NCBI GenBank assembly: GCA_003254905.1
Contig: QANU01025285.1
Coordinates: 573,112 to 637,111, forward strand
Length of the DNA: 64,000 bases
Direction: 5' to 3'
Source of the DNA: Nissolia schottii
Lineage: Eukaryota > Streptophyta > Magnoliopsida > Fabales > Fabaceae
In this document: positions 13,101 through 23,939 of the stretch, piece after piece
Numbering within the stretch: the stretch's first letter is position 1
Layout: each line of letters begins with the position of its first letter
Program-made: the position numbers and the translations under genes
Notes under the pieces: model-generated
Told to the model about the DNA's origin: nothing
The model's database searches: none
What the model saw: only the letters and a program-made list of their open reading frames with translations

Positions 13101-15967
13101 GGAAACCAGGTGTTTCATGAGAATTTGAAGGAATCGTGGTGTTTCGTGCGAACCTAAAGGAAGCGCAACGTTGCTCAGGAACCTGAAGGAAGCGTGGGGT
13201 TATACGAAAATCCTAAGGAAGCGTGGCATTGCACTAAAATTCGTAGAAAGCGTGACGTTGCATCAAAATTTGAAGGAAGCATGACATTGCACAAAAATCT
13301 AAAGGAAACGTGGCGTTGCATCGAAATCAAAAGAAAATGTGGTACTGCAAAGATATCTTTGCAAGAAAATTGAGACTTAAGTTTGTACTTCTTTTTATTA
13401 GTCTATTTGTTCACTTATATTTCTCACTTTTGACAAAAACATACATATTAATAAGTCATTTAATTAGCACAAATTAGAAAAGATAGAGCGTATATACTAA
13501 ATCAACATTTACTAATTAGTACTATAACTGCTAGGTGTCATTGGGTGAATTAGAAATCAATAGGAATATAATTTGTCAGTAAAAAATATATTTAATACTT
13601 TTTTAATTTAATCAAATGACAGGAAATCTTGGATACATATTTGAATAAAATGTGATAAATAAAACTAGATTGAGGGAATATAATCTAAGAGATAACATAT
13701 CTCGTGCTTGGCATGGGCTCTACACTAGTATATATACACACACACTGTCTAGATTATTGATTAATCTATACATAAAAAGTGAAAATTTTCAAAGCCATGT
13801 TGATTAGTTAGATCATTAAGGAAAAAAGAAGAAAATTCCTCTAAAAAAATTTTAGGGCGGGGTGAGACTAGTATGGGGTGAACATAAACCCACAAGTTTG
13901 GGTGTGAGGCAAAAAATAAAAACCTGTTGAGGCATGGGATAGGGAGTAAGGCAAGATTTGAGCGAATGGGATGGAAATGAGTAATGGAAAACTCGTCTCG
14001 CTCTACTCATTGTCATCCCTAATAACAAGTTCAACATTGAGGAGATTTAACTTTTAGAGTGTGGTTCTCTAAGTATTTATGCTTATTAGACTATGTTTTT
14101 GTAAGGCATTTCTTTCAAGGTAATTGATGTGAAAATATTCATAGTAGGAGCTCACTTTGATGTATTTCTAAGTTTCTAATATTTTTTTTTATGGAATAGA
14201 GATTGAAATGTTGAACCTCTTACAAAGCTATCTAAAATCTCCACCATTACTTCTAATAACCTGTTTAAATCTAACATTTAACTGAAGAGTTCTCGCGTGC
14301 ACTTCTATAATTAAATTTGATTATTGGTACTAGTCAAAAAATAATAATAAAGATTACTGGTAATGCAATTGCCACATGAATTAGTAAGTTAAGACAGAGG
14401 ATCTAAACTTTTAATGGGCTGTTAATTTGTTTTCGGACACAGAATTAATATAACAGAACAGAGCAGAACCCAAAAGCTGATTTGAGCAGCAAGTACTTTA
14501 TAAGTACTTTGCACTCTTATAGTCTGGTACTCTTTACCATTTAGCTAAGAACAATTGAATTATAAAAAATCCTAAATTCGTTTTTGAAATTGTCAAAAAT
14601 CAATTGAAAAGTACTAAATTTATTGAATTTTGACAACCTCTTGAACGAATTTAACTTGAGACAAATTTGAATGTTTACTCAGATTAAGAACTCTTATATG
14701 TCAATCATTTAAGGCTACTAAGTAAGCGTTAATTTGGACCTTGTTACAGGGGACACGGAGACATACGAGGACTTCTTCATGGGAATGGCTCACTTCAAAG
14801 ACATAGCCATGGCTCATATTTTGGCGTTTGAGAAGAAGGAAGCAGCAGGAAGGCACTTGTGCGTGGAAGCCATTCGTCATTATGGTGATTTTGTGGCAAA
14901 GGTTGCTGAGCTATACCCTGAATACAATGTGGCCAAGTGAGTATACTTTTCTGATAAATTAATAAATAGTTAAACTCCTTTGGATTATTATGATTTTTTT
15001 TAAAATTTTTTTTTTTGAATGTCCATCAATTTGCAATCACCTAATTTCATTGGAACAGAATGAGTTGCAAAGTATTTAAAATTGGTTGGTGATAATAAGA
15101 GTGACTATGACCTTATTCAAACTTTACCTATATATAATGACTAATGAGTATGAGCCAATCTTCCAAACAATATATTGGTAATTGAAACATCAATTTTAAA
15201 CTTTATGTATTGAGTTCGAGACCATGCAAAAACACTTATAATGAGTTTGAGTCGAGAAGTTATCACAAAGAATCATCTCCACTCACACAAAAACTCTTTT
15301 GACTTGAAGTGTATACAATTTTTGGAAGTGGAGGTTTATAAGAATCAAACTATGAACCTCTTAGTCATGGAACTCTGATACCAAACCATGTCAAGAATCA
15401 TTTCTTTCAAAAACTTAACCTGGAGTGTAAACACAATTAAATGATTTTATATTTTAATAGTTTCTTTTAAGAGTGGCTTTACCTTATTATCACTACAGCC
15501 TTACTAACCATTTACTTGATTTACATTTGCCGTAAAGCAAAGCCCTTCAATTATTTATGTATACATAAGTGTTTTAGTGTCGCCACTTGATTGGTTGAAG
15601 TAGTTTATACATAATATTTTCTTAAAATAAGATATCTAATTTGAAATCTGATGAATATAAAAATGAGTATTAGATAAATTTAATCTTACAGTGACTAGTT
15701 AGACAAATTGGAGTTTAATAAACTTCGAATTTTGTGGATTAGTCCAAAATACAAGTGCTTGAGGTCATGAACTATCTATGATACGAGTGTTATTAATTTA
15801 TTTTTTTTTTCCTTTGCTCGTATAGGTTGCCGAGGGATACCCAACCTGGGTTATTAAGAGCAAACGATGCTTCAAAGAAGCTAATTGATTTAGGCCTAGA
15901 GTTCACTCCTATGGATCAAATCATCAAAGACGCAGTGGAGAGTTTGAAGAGCCTCGGTTATGTCTGA
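7182..15967 (+). CDS. Cinnamoyl-CoA reductase-like / phenylacetaldehyde reductase-like NADPH reductase
   Basis: Exons: 7182-7290, 7635-7807, 7971-8156, 10411-10573, 14750-14936, 15826-15967. All junctions are GT-AG and the sum is 960 nt, 319 aa, the usual length for this family. It is an atypical/extended short-chain dehydrogenase: the N-terminal Rossmann loop VTGASGAIG (Gly9, Gly12, Gly15) binds NADPH, Ser124/125 (VVATSSIS) and Tyr159-xxx-Lys163 (YYPIAK) form the catalytic set, and [12 protein letters not shown] is a family motif. True lignin CCRs carry an NWYCYGK signature; here the region is LYYPIAK, so it is a CCR-like enzyme (aldehyde or phenylacetaldehyde reductase type, cytosolic) rather than a proven CCR. 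Start chosen because ATG 7182 opens the Rossmann strand directly and follows a TATA box by about 70 bp. Introns 3 (2254 bp) and 4 (4176 bp) are swollen by repeats. Substrate is not deducible. Confidence 0.92.
7537..7568. repeat. TA microsatellite in reductase intron 1
   Basis: A run of TA dinucleotides interrupted once by TC, inside the 344-bp first intron. Confidence 0.8.
9169..9871 (-). mobile_element. Solo LTR, probably Gypsy, inside reductase intron 3
   Basis: A GC-richer island in an AT-rich intron. On the minus strand it starts TGTTACGGACTAAAAAC (9871 downward) and ends ...TTGCGAACA (9169), the TG...CA form of an LTR. A TATA box (CTATAAAAGC) lies at about 9520-9528 on the minus strand in the right place for an LTR promoter. 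Flanks are AAACT (9164-9168) and AAAAT (9872-9876), a possible 5-bp target duplication with one mismatch. Within it, about 9240-9390 is a short imperfect tandem array of CGGGTTCGGAGG-type units of roughly 30-35 bp. No internal domain is present, so it reads as a solo LTR of 703 bp. Confidence 0.6.
10884..10920. repeat. CA microsatellite in reductase intron 4
   Basis: An uninterrupted CA dinucleotide run except for one GA unit, just after the intron 4 donor region. Confidence 0.85.
12227..13350. repeat. 29-bp minisatellite, about 38 diverged copies, in reductase intron 4
   Basis: A tandem array with a period of about 29 bp (28-30) and a core of GGAAGCGTGGCATTGCA followed by CGGGAATCTGAA. About 1.12 kb gives roughly 38 copies. 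Units differ at many positions, so the array is old or poorly homogenised. Since 29 is not a multiple of three, the repeats place similar peptides in all three minus frames, which explains several overlapping minus-strand open frames at 12110-13118 rich in [12 protein letters not shown]-like units. These are not genes. Confidence 0.9.
15250..15445 (-). mobile_element. TRIM-like LTR remnant with tRNA-Met type primer site
   Basis: At 15373-15383 the minus strand reads TGGTATCAGAG, the primer-binding core complementary to initiator tRNA-Met. It is flanked by two related direct repeats, about 15257-15322 and 15389-15445, sharing AAGAATCAT, AAAACT and GTGTAxACAATT. Short LTR-like repeats around such a site, without coding sequence, are the pattern of terminal-repeat retrotransposons in miniature. 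Exact ends are not clear. It lies in intron 5 of the reductase gene. Confidence 0.4.
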
Positions 15968-18032
15968 ATTTACACACACACTGCTGTTGAAACATTTGGG
16001 GACTGACACAGCACTGTCACGAGTAGTGATGGCGTCTATTGTTCATGCCATTCCTGTTTTGTTTTAGCTTTCAGTTGTGTTGCGTGTGTATGCCTGTCTT
16101 GTGTAACAATAAGGGTGAACCTTGTTGCAGTTCAGTCACCGACTCACCGTAACTATCAATTTCAATTTGACAAAGAGTTCTTATCTATGAACTCTTGTGG
16201 TTTATCAAAGATTGAGATTTCTTGTGATCATTAATGACTTTCGAATTGTTTTTACCAACAAAACTGCCAACCATGAAAGACTGAATTAGTTCGGCTAAGG
16301 CAAATTACTCCTCCTTTGTCAACCATTGATATTTGATAGGGCGGCTAATAATTTTATGTAAAAAAAATTACAAAATAAATTATGTTAATATTTTATAATA
16401 TTTTTATTTAGTTAACTAATTTTATCCTTTAAAATTGTTACTAATTTTTTGTTTGTTCTTTCTCTGGTGACCCTCCTAGAGCCATTGTCGGAGTTGTCGC
16501 CAGAATTACCAGAGCAGTCACCCAGAGCCACCGCCGGAGCTGTTAACGCCCATAAGCACTATCAACTTCAACATCAAGTATCAAGCTTCATCAACAACAA
16601 CAACCCAAATCAGAACCCAATTTCCCTCATTAACCATCCTTTTTTTTTTCTTTCTTTCGTCATCATAAATGTAGATTGAGAATAATCTCAGAAAATAAAA
16701 AAGTACAGCCAATAACAAAAAAGGAAAAAAAGGTTATCATCTTTACCAAAAAAAAAAAAACTGAACATCCTCATAAATATAGACATAAAACTAAATATAA
16801 AAGGGTGTCCTAGGCATTAAGAAAGATTGAATAGGGTTTATTGAATAACACTTTTTGAGACAATTTTGTACTTGTGAGTAAGGCTCACTTCTACATCATC
16901 GCGTTTGTTATGTTATAATGTGGCGTGTTTGATATATATTTCTGCACTTGGTTGGATTTGAACTTGTGATCTCAATTTCTTGCGTGTGCTTCATCTGCTA
17001 GCCTGTTATATGCTGTTGTGTTATAATGCTACAATATATATATTAATGCGAGTATTTTTTTTTTATATAAGTAAGAGTGAAAACATTGTTTTTAATAAGC
17101 TATTGCTTGCTCCAAATCATGAAAATAAATCTCATAAAGAGATGTTATGACATTGACATTTAGGCCTTTGAATATAATTTTACTATAATTTCTTTCTTCA
17201 ATTTTTATTTTGTATGTTTATATATCATTTACCATAATTTATTTCTTCATTTTTTTTATTTTTTCAAATTTCAATTATTGATTCTCAAATTAATTATAAT
17301 TAAAATGATACTTAAATTGATAATTCTTTCTTAACATTTATGTTAACTTTTCTACAATGTAGATCCAAGTTCCATTTTACATATCCGTAAATAATTTATG
17401 CTCTTTTTATATTGTGAAGGAAGAGGCATAAAATTATCAATTTGCAAAAGAAAAATGTATTAAATGTAAACTAATTATGTTAATCTTTATAAGCATTGAA
17501 TACATTTCGGTACATAGTAATATTTATAATAAATGTTATTAAAAAATTGAAATACGTAAGTTATTAATATTGATATGATCCGTATTGTAGTAGTTAAATA
17601 TGTATATTGTATATATGTTAGTAAATATAGCTGATATTTATTTACAAAAAGTAACTTATATGAAAAGTGACTATAGTTAGAAACACATTCAAATAACTGC
17701 TTATTTTAATAAAAAACATTTAAATTGACATAATTATAATATTTAACTTATTATTTTTATTTTAAAAGTAATATTAAATTAAAATATATTTAAATATCTA
17801 TTAATTATTTTAACTTATTTTGTAGAAAATAAGTTTAGAGACATAAGCAAAAGAAAATGTCCTTTTTCTTTAAGTGTAATTTATCTTTTAATTAAATATT
17901 TTTAATTTGATAAATTATCGATAGATATATCTTTCAGTATTATCTTGTTTATTTATATTTTTTTAATTAATAAATTAATAACAAATATATTCATCGGTAA
18001 TATTATTCTATCAATTTTTTAAAAAAAGATAA
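15968..18032. other. 3' flank and AT-rich intergenic stretch
   Basis: After the TGA at 15967 comes a plausible 3' UTR of about 150-250 bp (GT-rich, TTGTGTAACAATAAGG near 16100). A 76-codon open frame at 16449-16679 has no recognisable domain and is Pro/Ser/Asn-rich at its start only. The remainder is AT-rich with no gene seen. Confidence 0.5.
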
Positions 18033-18824
18033 GGAAAAATAACATCTACACCTCCTAAATTTTTACTCTGTTGCAAGTAGGTACCTTAAACTTTTAAATA
18101 TTCTAATTTAACCCTTAAACTTTTAGTCACTTGCAAATAGTCACCATCAACCATCAAATCTCTTCTTAAACTTTAATATACCTACAAAAAAATCACCAAA
18201 AGTTATAAAAATTTTAATTAATTTATTAAGCTACAATAAATTTCAAATACAATACTGTTATTAAATGATTTAACAAGACTTATCTGTATCAAATATAAAA
18301 AGTTCTACCATTTTTAAAACTAAATTTTTCTTTCTTTTCTCATCTAATGTTTTTAAAAATATTAATATATTTCTGAAAAGAATCAAAATAAATCACGTGT
18401 AACAAAATTTAATTTAGTTTACTATGATATTGCTAGTTAAGTGTGAGAAAAAAAATGTGATTATTCTAAATCTATTGTTAAACATGTTTAATGATTTAAT
18501 ATATTAATGTATTTTTTAAATAATATGTAATGAGACACAAAAGAGAAATTAAGGAACATTAATTAGTAAAGATTTTAATGTATAACACTCATAGATCTTA
18601 ACATGTCGTTCTCTAAGTTTTTTGATAGTAGGTTAAATATAATTTAACGTAAGGTTTAATTATCAGAATTATTGTAGTTTGAATATTTTATTGAAAGAGT
18701 TAATATTTGGTGGTGGCTAATTGTAAATGAGTAAAATTTTAAGGGTTAAATTGGAAGATTTAGAAGTATGATCTGCCTATTAGCAATCGAGTGAAAGTTT
18801 ATGAGGTGTTGATACTATTTACCC
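18033..18824. mobile_element. Non-autonomous MULE-like element with long terminal inverted repeats
   Basis: Sequence from 18033 (GGAAAAATAACATCTACACC) matches, inverted and with substitutions, the sequence ending at 18824 (reverse complement GGGTAAATAGTATCAACACC). The inverted repeat extends about 120 bp and includes the shared segment TTTAACCCTTAAA. Flanks are AAAAGATAA (18024-18032) and AAAAAATAA (18825-18833), a 9-bp target duplication with one mismatch, as expected for Mutator-like elements. The middle is AT-rich without a transposase. Confidence 0.7.
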
Positions 18825-20010
18825 AAAAAATAATAATTACTAATGGATATATTAGCAGAAATTAATTGACACTGTAACACCTTAGCTAACTGCATACCCT
18901 CGAGTAGTACGCAATGCTCACTAGGTTGTTAATCACTTGGTGAGAATACTTATAGTCCCTCATTATTTTTTTTTGAAAATACTTGATTAAGGAAAATATG
19001 GACCAATTTAAAACTTTGTTACTGAGTGCTTATTTACAAAATATGAGCCATGTGTGAATCACAGTGTATAAGACAAACGATAGGACTTATGAATATTCAT
19101 TATCCTTAGTCTAAGCAATTTCATAATCAATACATGGTCCATCACAAATGAGTAGAACAAATCACATAATGTTATAATAAAGTACATACACATGTTATAA
19201 TCATCCATATACATCACAGAAGTTCGGCTAGCGTATAACTAGCCCAACATGTCTTCATAGCCTTGAAGATCTGTCTGTCCATCATCGATGGCTTGTCCTC
19301 CATTCTTTTCTGAATCTCTTGTTGCTTATCATAGCTCACGTCTTTCCCTGGAAGCATAAGTGAGTGGGGGTGAGAACATTCGTCCTCAGTGGTTTACCTT
19401 GGCGTCGGGGGATCCGTTTAACTCACTTATCAACCGGCCGCTCAGGTGTTTCTAAGTGAACATGCATACTAACATCCTACTGATTATTATCTGGCCTAAG
19501 TCCTAAACGACTTTATCTACTTTACTAGGTGACTGGAGAACTAGTCTTTCTTATCTAAGTTCTCGTGCTCATTATCTTTACTTCGCGTATATACATAGGC
19601 CGTCTCGAGCGTTCTCTTGACGACTATACAGACATACATTATTATATACTTATACTTTACATACTCATACATCATCATATACTCACGCATCATATACTCA
19701 TATGCTCATTCATCATATACTCATGTGACTCATACATCATATGCTCATGCTTGGGGAACATGGGGATTCTCTTACGCATACCGGCTCACCCGGGTTAGCG
19801 TCCTTCTTTTCTTTTCTTACGCATACCGACTTGCCCGGGTTAGCGTCTACTGGGTGGGGATGGCTTCTGGCTACGCCTCCTTCACCAACCCACCACTTAT
19901 CAGAGTTGTTCCTGAGCCAGAGCGGCCAATCGTTATAGCTCAAGGTTTTGTCCTCCCTTACCAGAGCGGCCAATCGTTATAGCCGGGGAAATGCGTCGTT
20001 TCATCTAGTC

Positions 20011-20640
20011 CTTCCGAGCCAGGCGTGAACTCCTGGTCCTCGGTCTCATTCATCTTTTCTTTCTTTCTTTTCATTCTGTTCTTCCGAGCCAGGCGTGAAC
20101 TCCTGGTCCTCGTTCTCATTCATCTTTTCTTTCTTTCTTTTCATTCTGTTCTTCCGAGCCAGGCGTGAACTCCTGGTCCTCGGTCTCATTCATCTTTTCT
20201 TTCTTTCTTTTCATTCTGTTCTTCCGAGCCAGGCGTGAACTCCTGGTCCTCGGTCTCATTCATCTTTTCTTTCTTTCTTTTCATTCTGTTCTTCCGAGCC
20301 AGGCGTGAACTCCTGGTCCTCGGTCTCATTCATCTTTTCTTTCTTTCTTTTCATTCTGTTCTTCCGAGCCAGGCGTGAACTCCTGGTCCTCGGTCTCATT
20401 CATCTTTTCTTTCTTTCTTTTCATTCTGCTCTTCCGAGCCAGGCGTGAACTCCTGGTCCTCGGTCTCATTCATCTTTTCTTTCTTTCTTTTCATTCTGTT
20501 CTTCCGAGCCAGGCGTGAACTCCTGGTCCTCGGTCTCATTCATCTTTTCTTTCTTTCTTTTCATTCTGTTCTTCCGAGCCAGGCGTGAACTCCTGGTCCT
20601 CGGTCTCATTCATCTTTTCTTTCTTTCTTTTCATTCTGCT
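20011..20640. repeat. 70-bp minisatellite, nine near-identical copies, inside the solo LTR
   Basis: The unit starts CTTCCGAGCCAGGCGTGAAC and ends with a (TTTC)n tract and TTTTCATTCTGTT. Copies begin at 20011, 20081, 20151, 20221, 20291, 20361, 20431, 20501 and 20571, exactly 70 bp apart. Only a few single-base differences are visible (CGTTCTC in one copy, CTGCT instead of CTGTT in two). Such homogeneity indicates recent expansion or gene conversion. Confidence 0.97.
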
Positions 20641-20974
20641 TCATTAACCAATTCACCCCTTTGTGGGGACTGGTGAGGGGCGTTTCCGCCAAGAGAGATG
20701 CATCCTATCATATAGCTACATACTTGTTCCCTAAGGTTCAATTATGCTCTTTAAACTTTACGTGATTAACTTCTAGTTCTCATGATGCATGATAGCATAA
20801 TCATTCCTAACATACATATTCTACATGCAATGTTCCACATACATCATCATACAAATATATCATGCCCTTATCATAAACTTACCTCATAACACATCACACA
20901 TCATCCTACATCATCACAAACATAACTCATTCATTCATCATACACATAATACACATTATTATCTTTTACCCAAA

Positions 20975-21510
20975 AAAAACTGTTTTTCGTTAGAATTTTT
21001 AATCAACCGTTGACCGATGGACTCAAAGCTTGGCCCTAAAATTTTTCATAGTTCTGAACCCACTTTTTATGAAAACAAAACCAAGATTTTTAATTTCATT
21101 ACTTGAAATTACAGTTTTGCCCTTTTTGATCAAAAAATCATTTTTTGCCCATAAAAACCGATTTTTCTTTGGAATTTTATTTCTCCATAACCCAATGGAC
21201 CCAAGACTTGACCCTAAGGTTTTTAATACCTCTAAACCCATTTTTCATGTTAATAAACCCAGATTTTTAGTCCAAACACCTGAAATTACAGATTTGCCCT
21301 CTTTTGCTTAAAATACCATTTTTGTCCGAAAAACCGATTTTTCTTTGAAATTTTGTTTCTCCATAACCCAATGGACTCAAGACTTGACCCTAAGGTTTTT
21401 GATACCTCTAAACCCATTTTTCATAAAAAGAAACCCAGATTTTTAGTCTAAATACCCAAAAATCCCGAAATGACCATTTTGCCCTTTTATGCCAAAAACC
21501 TCATTTTTGT
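20975..21510. repeat. About 177-bp tandem repeat, three copies, inside the solo LTR
   Basis: The segment around CCATAACCCAATGGAC recurs at about 21007 (diverged as CCGTTGACCGATGGAC), 21184 and 21361, followed each time by a TTGACCCTAAGGTTTTT-like stretch, AACCCATTTTTCAT, AGATTTTTAGT and a TTTGCCCT motif. Period about 177 bp, close to nucleosome-repeat size. Divergence between copies is higher than in the 70-bp array. Confidence 0.85.
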
Positions 21511-22840
21511 TCTATGTCACCTTTTCTCAAACTCTTCCATGTACTTTCCACTCAAACATACATAGTTTCTCACATCATTTCAACCTCTAGCCATGCTCTA
21601 ACTTTGCTTTACATTATCACATTATAACAAAATATTTCAAGGCATTAAGCATATAACACATAAACATAAAACACACATAAACATACAAAATCATTCATGA
21701 GCTCAAGAGCACTAAAGAATGAGTGAAAGCCTAAGTTACCCACTTCCAAAGAGTCCTTGGTTGGTGGTGTGAGTGTTGACAAGAAGCCTCCAAGGTGTTG
21801 GAGCACCACTTGCTTGCTTCCTTAAGAATGAGCTTGATGTGCTTGTGTTCTTGAGGAATGGCTTGAGTTTTCTAGAGAGAACAAGATGAGAGTTCTCCTC
21901 TAGATTTTTAGTGAAAGAAATGAGAATGAGATGAGGGAACTTGGGGCTTGTGGGGTTCGGTTTTTAGAGAAGAAAATGGTAGCAAGAATGCTTGTTTTTC
22001 CTTAGGAGCAATGTAGTGTTCTTGAAGCTTGCTAGAAGAATGGCTATGGAGTTTTGAAGGAGATGAAAAATTTTAGAGAGAAATGGGAGAGAGGGTTCGG
22101 CCAAGGCTGAAATGGGAGGAGAGAAATTTGATAATTTTGGAATTTAATTAAAAAGGTGAATAGTGGAAAGTATGGGTTATGATTTGATGAGGTATGGTGA
22201 ATGACATTTTGGAAGCTTGATTTAGGGAAATTGTCTTTGACTAATCTCCCTCAAAACCGTGCAGCCATCTCCATTCAGCTGAGGAGATTTTAATTTCTCC
22301 CAGTCCCGGTTCGCTCGTGTTTTATCGCTCGCAGTCTCGGTGCGTCGCGCACGGTCGTCCGAAAAATATTCCGTTTGAACCGTCGCGATCCTCTAATTCC
22401 CACCTACCTAAGGGTATTAATATTTAAAGGTGTTTGTGAATTTCTCTCCGGGAGATTATTTTCACGGACACTGTTTTGCGTGCCAAATTTCATCGGCAAA
22501 CAACGGCTGTTCGGTTGTCCGCCGAACTTTCTACCGTGACACGTCCTATTTCCTAGGGATATTTTACCTAATAATTTCCCTTATTAATTCTCTAATCATG
22601 ATTAGAAAATTAATTAAATATTTATGTTTACGGTTATTTCCCGATTGGTTCGGAAATTGGCTTAAGGCTCTGAAAAATTCGCCGGTCACGAAACCTCAAC
22701 TTTGACTGCTATTTTTATGGGTTAAAGATGATTCTTATGAATTAAAGGTAATAATTTAATTTTCTTACCTCCCTAATTAACCTATAATTATTTATTGCGC
22801 TAATTATCCATACAGTGAAAAAGTGGGATGTTACAGACAC

Positions 22841-23008
22841 CACTTGGCGTCACAAATTACAAGTGAAAATAATGAAAGATATGCTATTTGGTAGTAGCTT
22901 TAGTCTGCTTTGTGGTCAATGTTAAAAAAGACCACTAACAAAGAATTTGGACACGAAATCTGCCAAAAAATCCGCTGATAAATTTCATCAACATTTTTTT
23001 TAATAGTG
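22841..23008. mobile_element. Possible CACTA-transposon terminus
   Basis: At 22996-23008 the sequence ends TTTTTAATAGTG, the reverse complement of CACTATTAAAAA, which resembles the CACTATTAGAAAA ends of soybean Tgm-type CACTA elements. The region before it carries GACCACTAACAAAGAATTTGG and GCCAAAAAATCCGC, in the style of subterminal repeats. I could not find the partner end, so this is a candidate only. Confidence 0.3.
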
Positions 23009-23939
23009 AAACATGATCTAAATTAGAATCTAGAAGTAAAAAAGATTAATATAAGAGTTTGATTGAGCTTAAGATTCTAGATATGCATGGTGAACTATAT
23101 AAATAGATATTTCGATTAATTAAAAAAGTGATTTCTTTATAGGAAATATAATTTTTATTTAATATAACAATATTGTTTTTCCAATCAAAAATTGATGCTA
23201 AAGATACACAGTCACCTATAATTGAGTGAAAGTAAGAAGGATGATTAGATATACCATGAATAGCATTAATAACTTTCCAGACAATCGCTCCAAGTGTCGG
23301 AAAAGTAAGTCGTGCGGAAACAGAAATCCCAAACGGAGATCAATTGCCTCAGCCACCCTTACTTCCTAACCACAAAAGATGGTCCAGGTTTGTAGTCGCC
23401 ATGCAAAATCCACCTACACTTGATCACAACACCTATCCCCCGTTCCTCATCCCTTTTTCTTACTTGCATTAGTATTGAGTTTGTAACATCCCACTCTGTT
23501 TAATGAGAGTGGGGGAAGAAAAATAGAATAATAACTATATAAATTAATAAGAGTAATTTTATAAAGTATTATTAAATTTTATTAACTTTAAAGACTTTTA
23601 AATTTTTTTTTTAATATTTGTTTAAAATAGAAAGTGTATAGTTATTTGATAACGCAATAAGTATTATCCCTTTCTTCCTTTAATGATTGTGCTCTTATTA
23701 ATAAACTGTACTCTCTCTCTAATAAATTACACATGTACTTGTGGTACATTATTTATCAAATATTTTCACCAATCTTAAGCCATTTTAGAAAAAATTATAA
23801 TCAATGTTGATAGTTATTGAATATGAAATTTTTTTTAAAATCAAAACTAGTTATTTCAAATTACTTGTTTGTTGATAGTTATTTCTTATTATAGCAAATT
23901 TGACCATACATGCTGGTCGATAGTTATTCAGAAAAATGT

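Larger units (their letters stand above)
18873..22835 (-). mobile_element. Giant solo LTR (about 4 kb), Gypsy chromovirus-like family
   Basis: On the minus strand the unit begins TGTAACATCCCAC at 22835 and ends AAGGTGTTACA at 18873. It is flanked by a perfect 5-bp duplication GACAC (18868-18872 and 22836-22840). The end (CCTAGTGAGCATTG, TTAGCTAAGGTGTT) matches the end of the LTR at 59299-61987, which is followed by a tRNA-Met primer site and a chromovirus-type gag, so family and strand are supported. Other shared blocks include the CTCGAGACGGCCTATGTA stretch (near 19600 minus and 63085 plus) and the ACGAA.GTTCTCACCCCCACT stretch. No internal coding region lies between the duplications, so it is a solo LTR of 3963 bp, left by LTR-LTR recombination. 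It contains two tandem arrays (70 bp and about 177 bp). The perfect TSD suggests a relatively young insertion. Confidence 0.85.

Noticed and set aside
12110-13118. Several overlapping minus-strand open frames of 72-139 codons with repeated [12 protein letters not shown]-like motifs
   Set aside because: They arise from the 29-bp minisatellite, which repeats similar codons in all three frames; they lie in an intron and show no domain.
16449-16679. 76-codon frame after the reductase gene
   Set aside because: No domain, and its second half is a homopolymer-rich AT stretch.
19617-19982. 121-codon plus frame with YSYIIIYS repeats
   Set aside because: Falls inside the solo LTR, over simple CATATACTCAT repeats; no coding evidence.
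20011-20640. Regularly spaced repeat that could be mistaken for a CRISPR array
   Set aside because: The units are contiguous 70-bp copies with no unique spacers, in plant DNA and inside an LTR.
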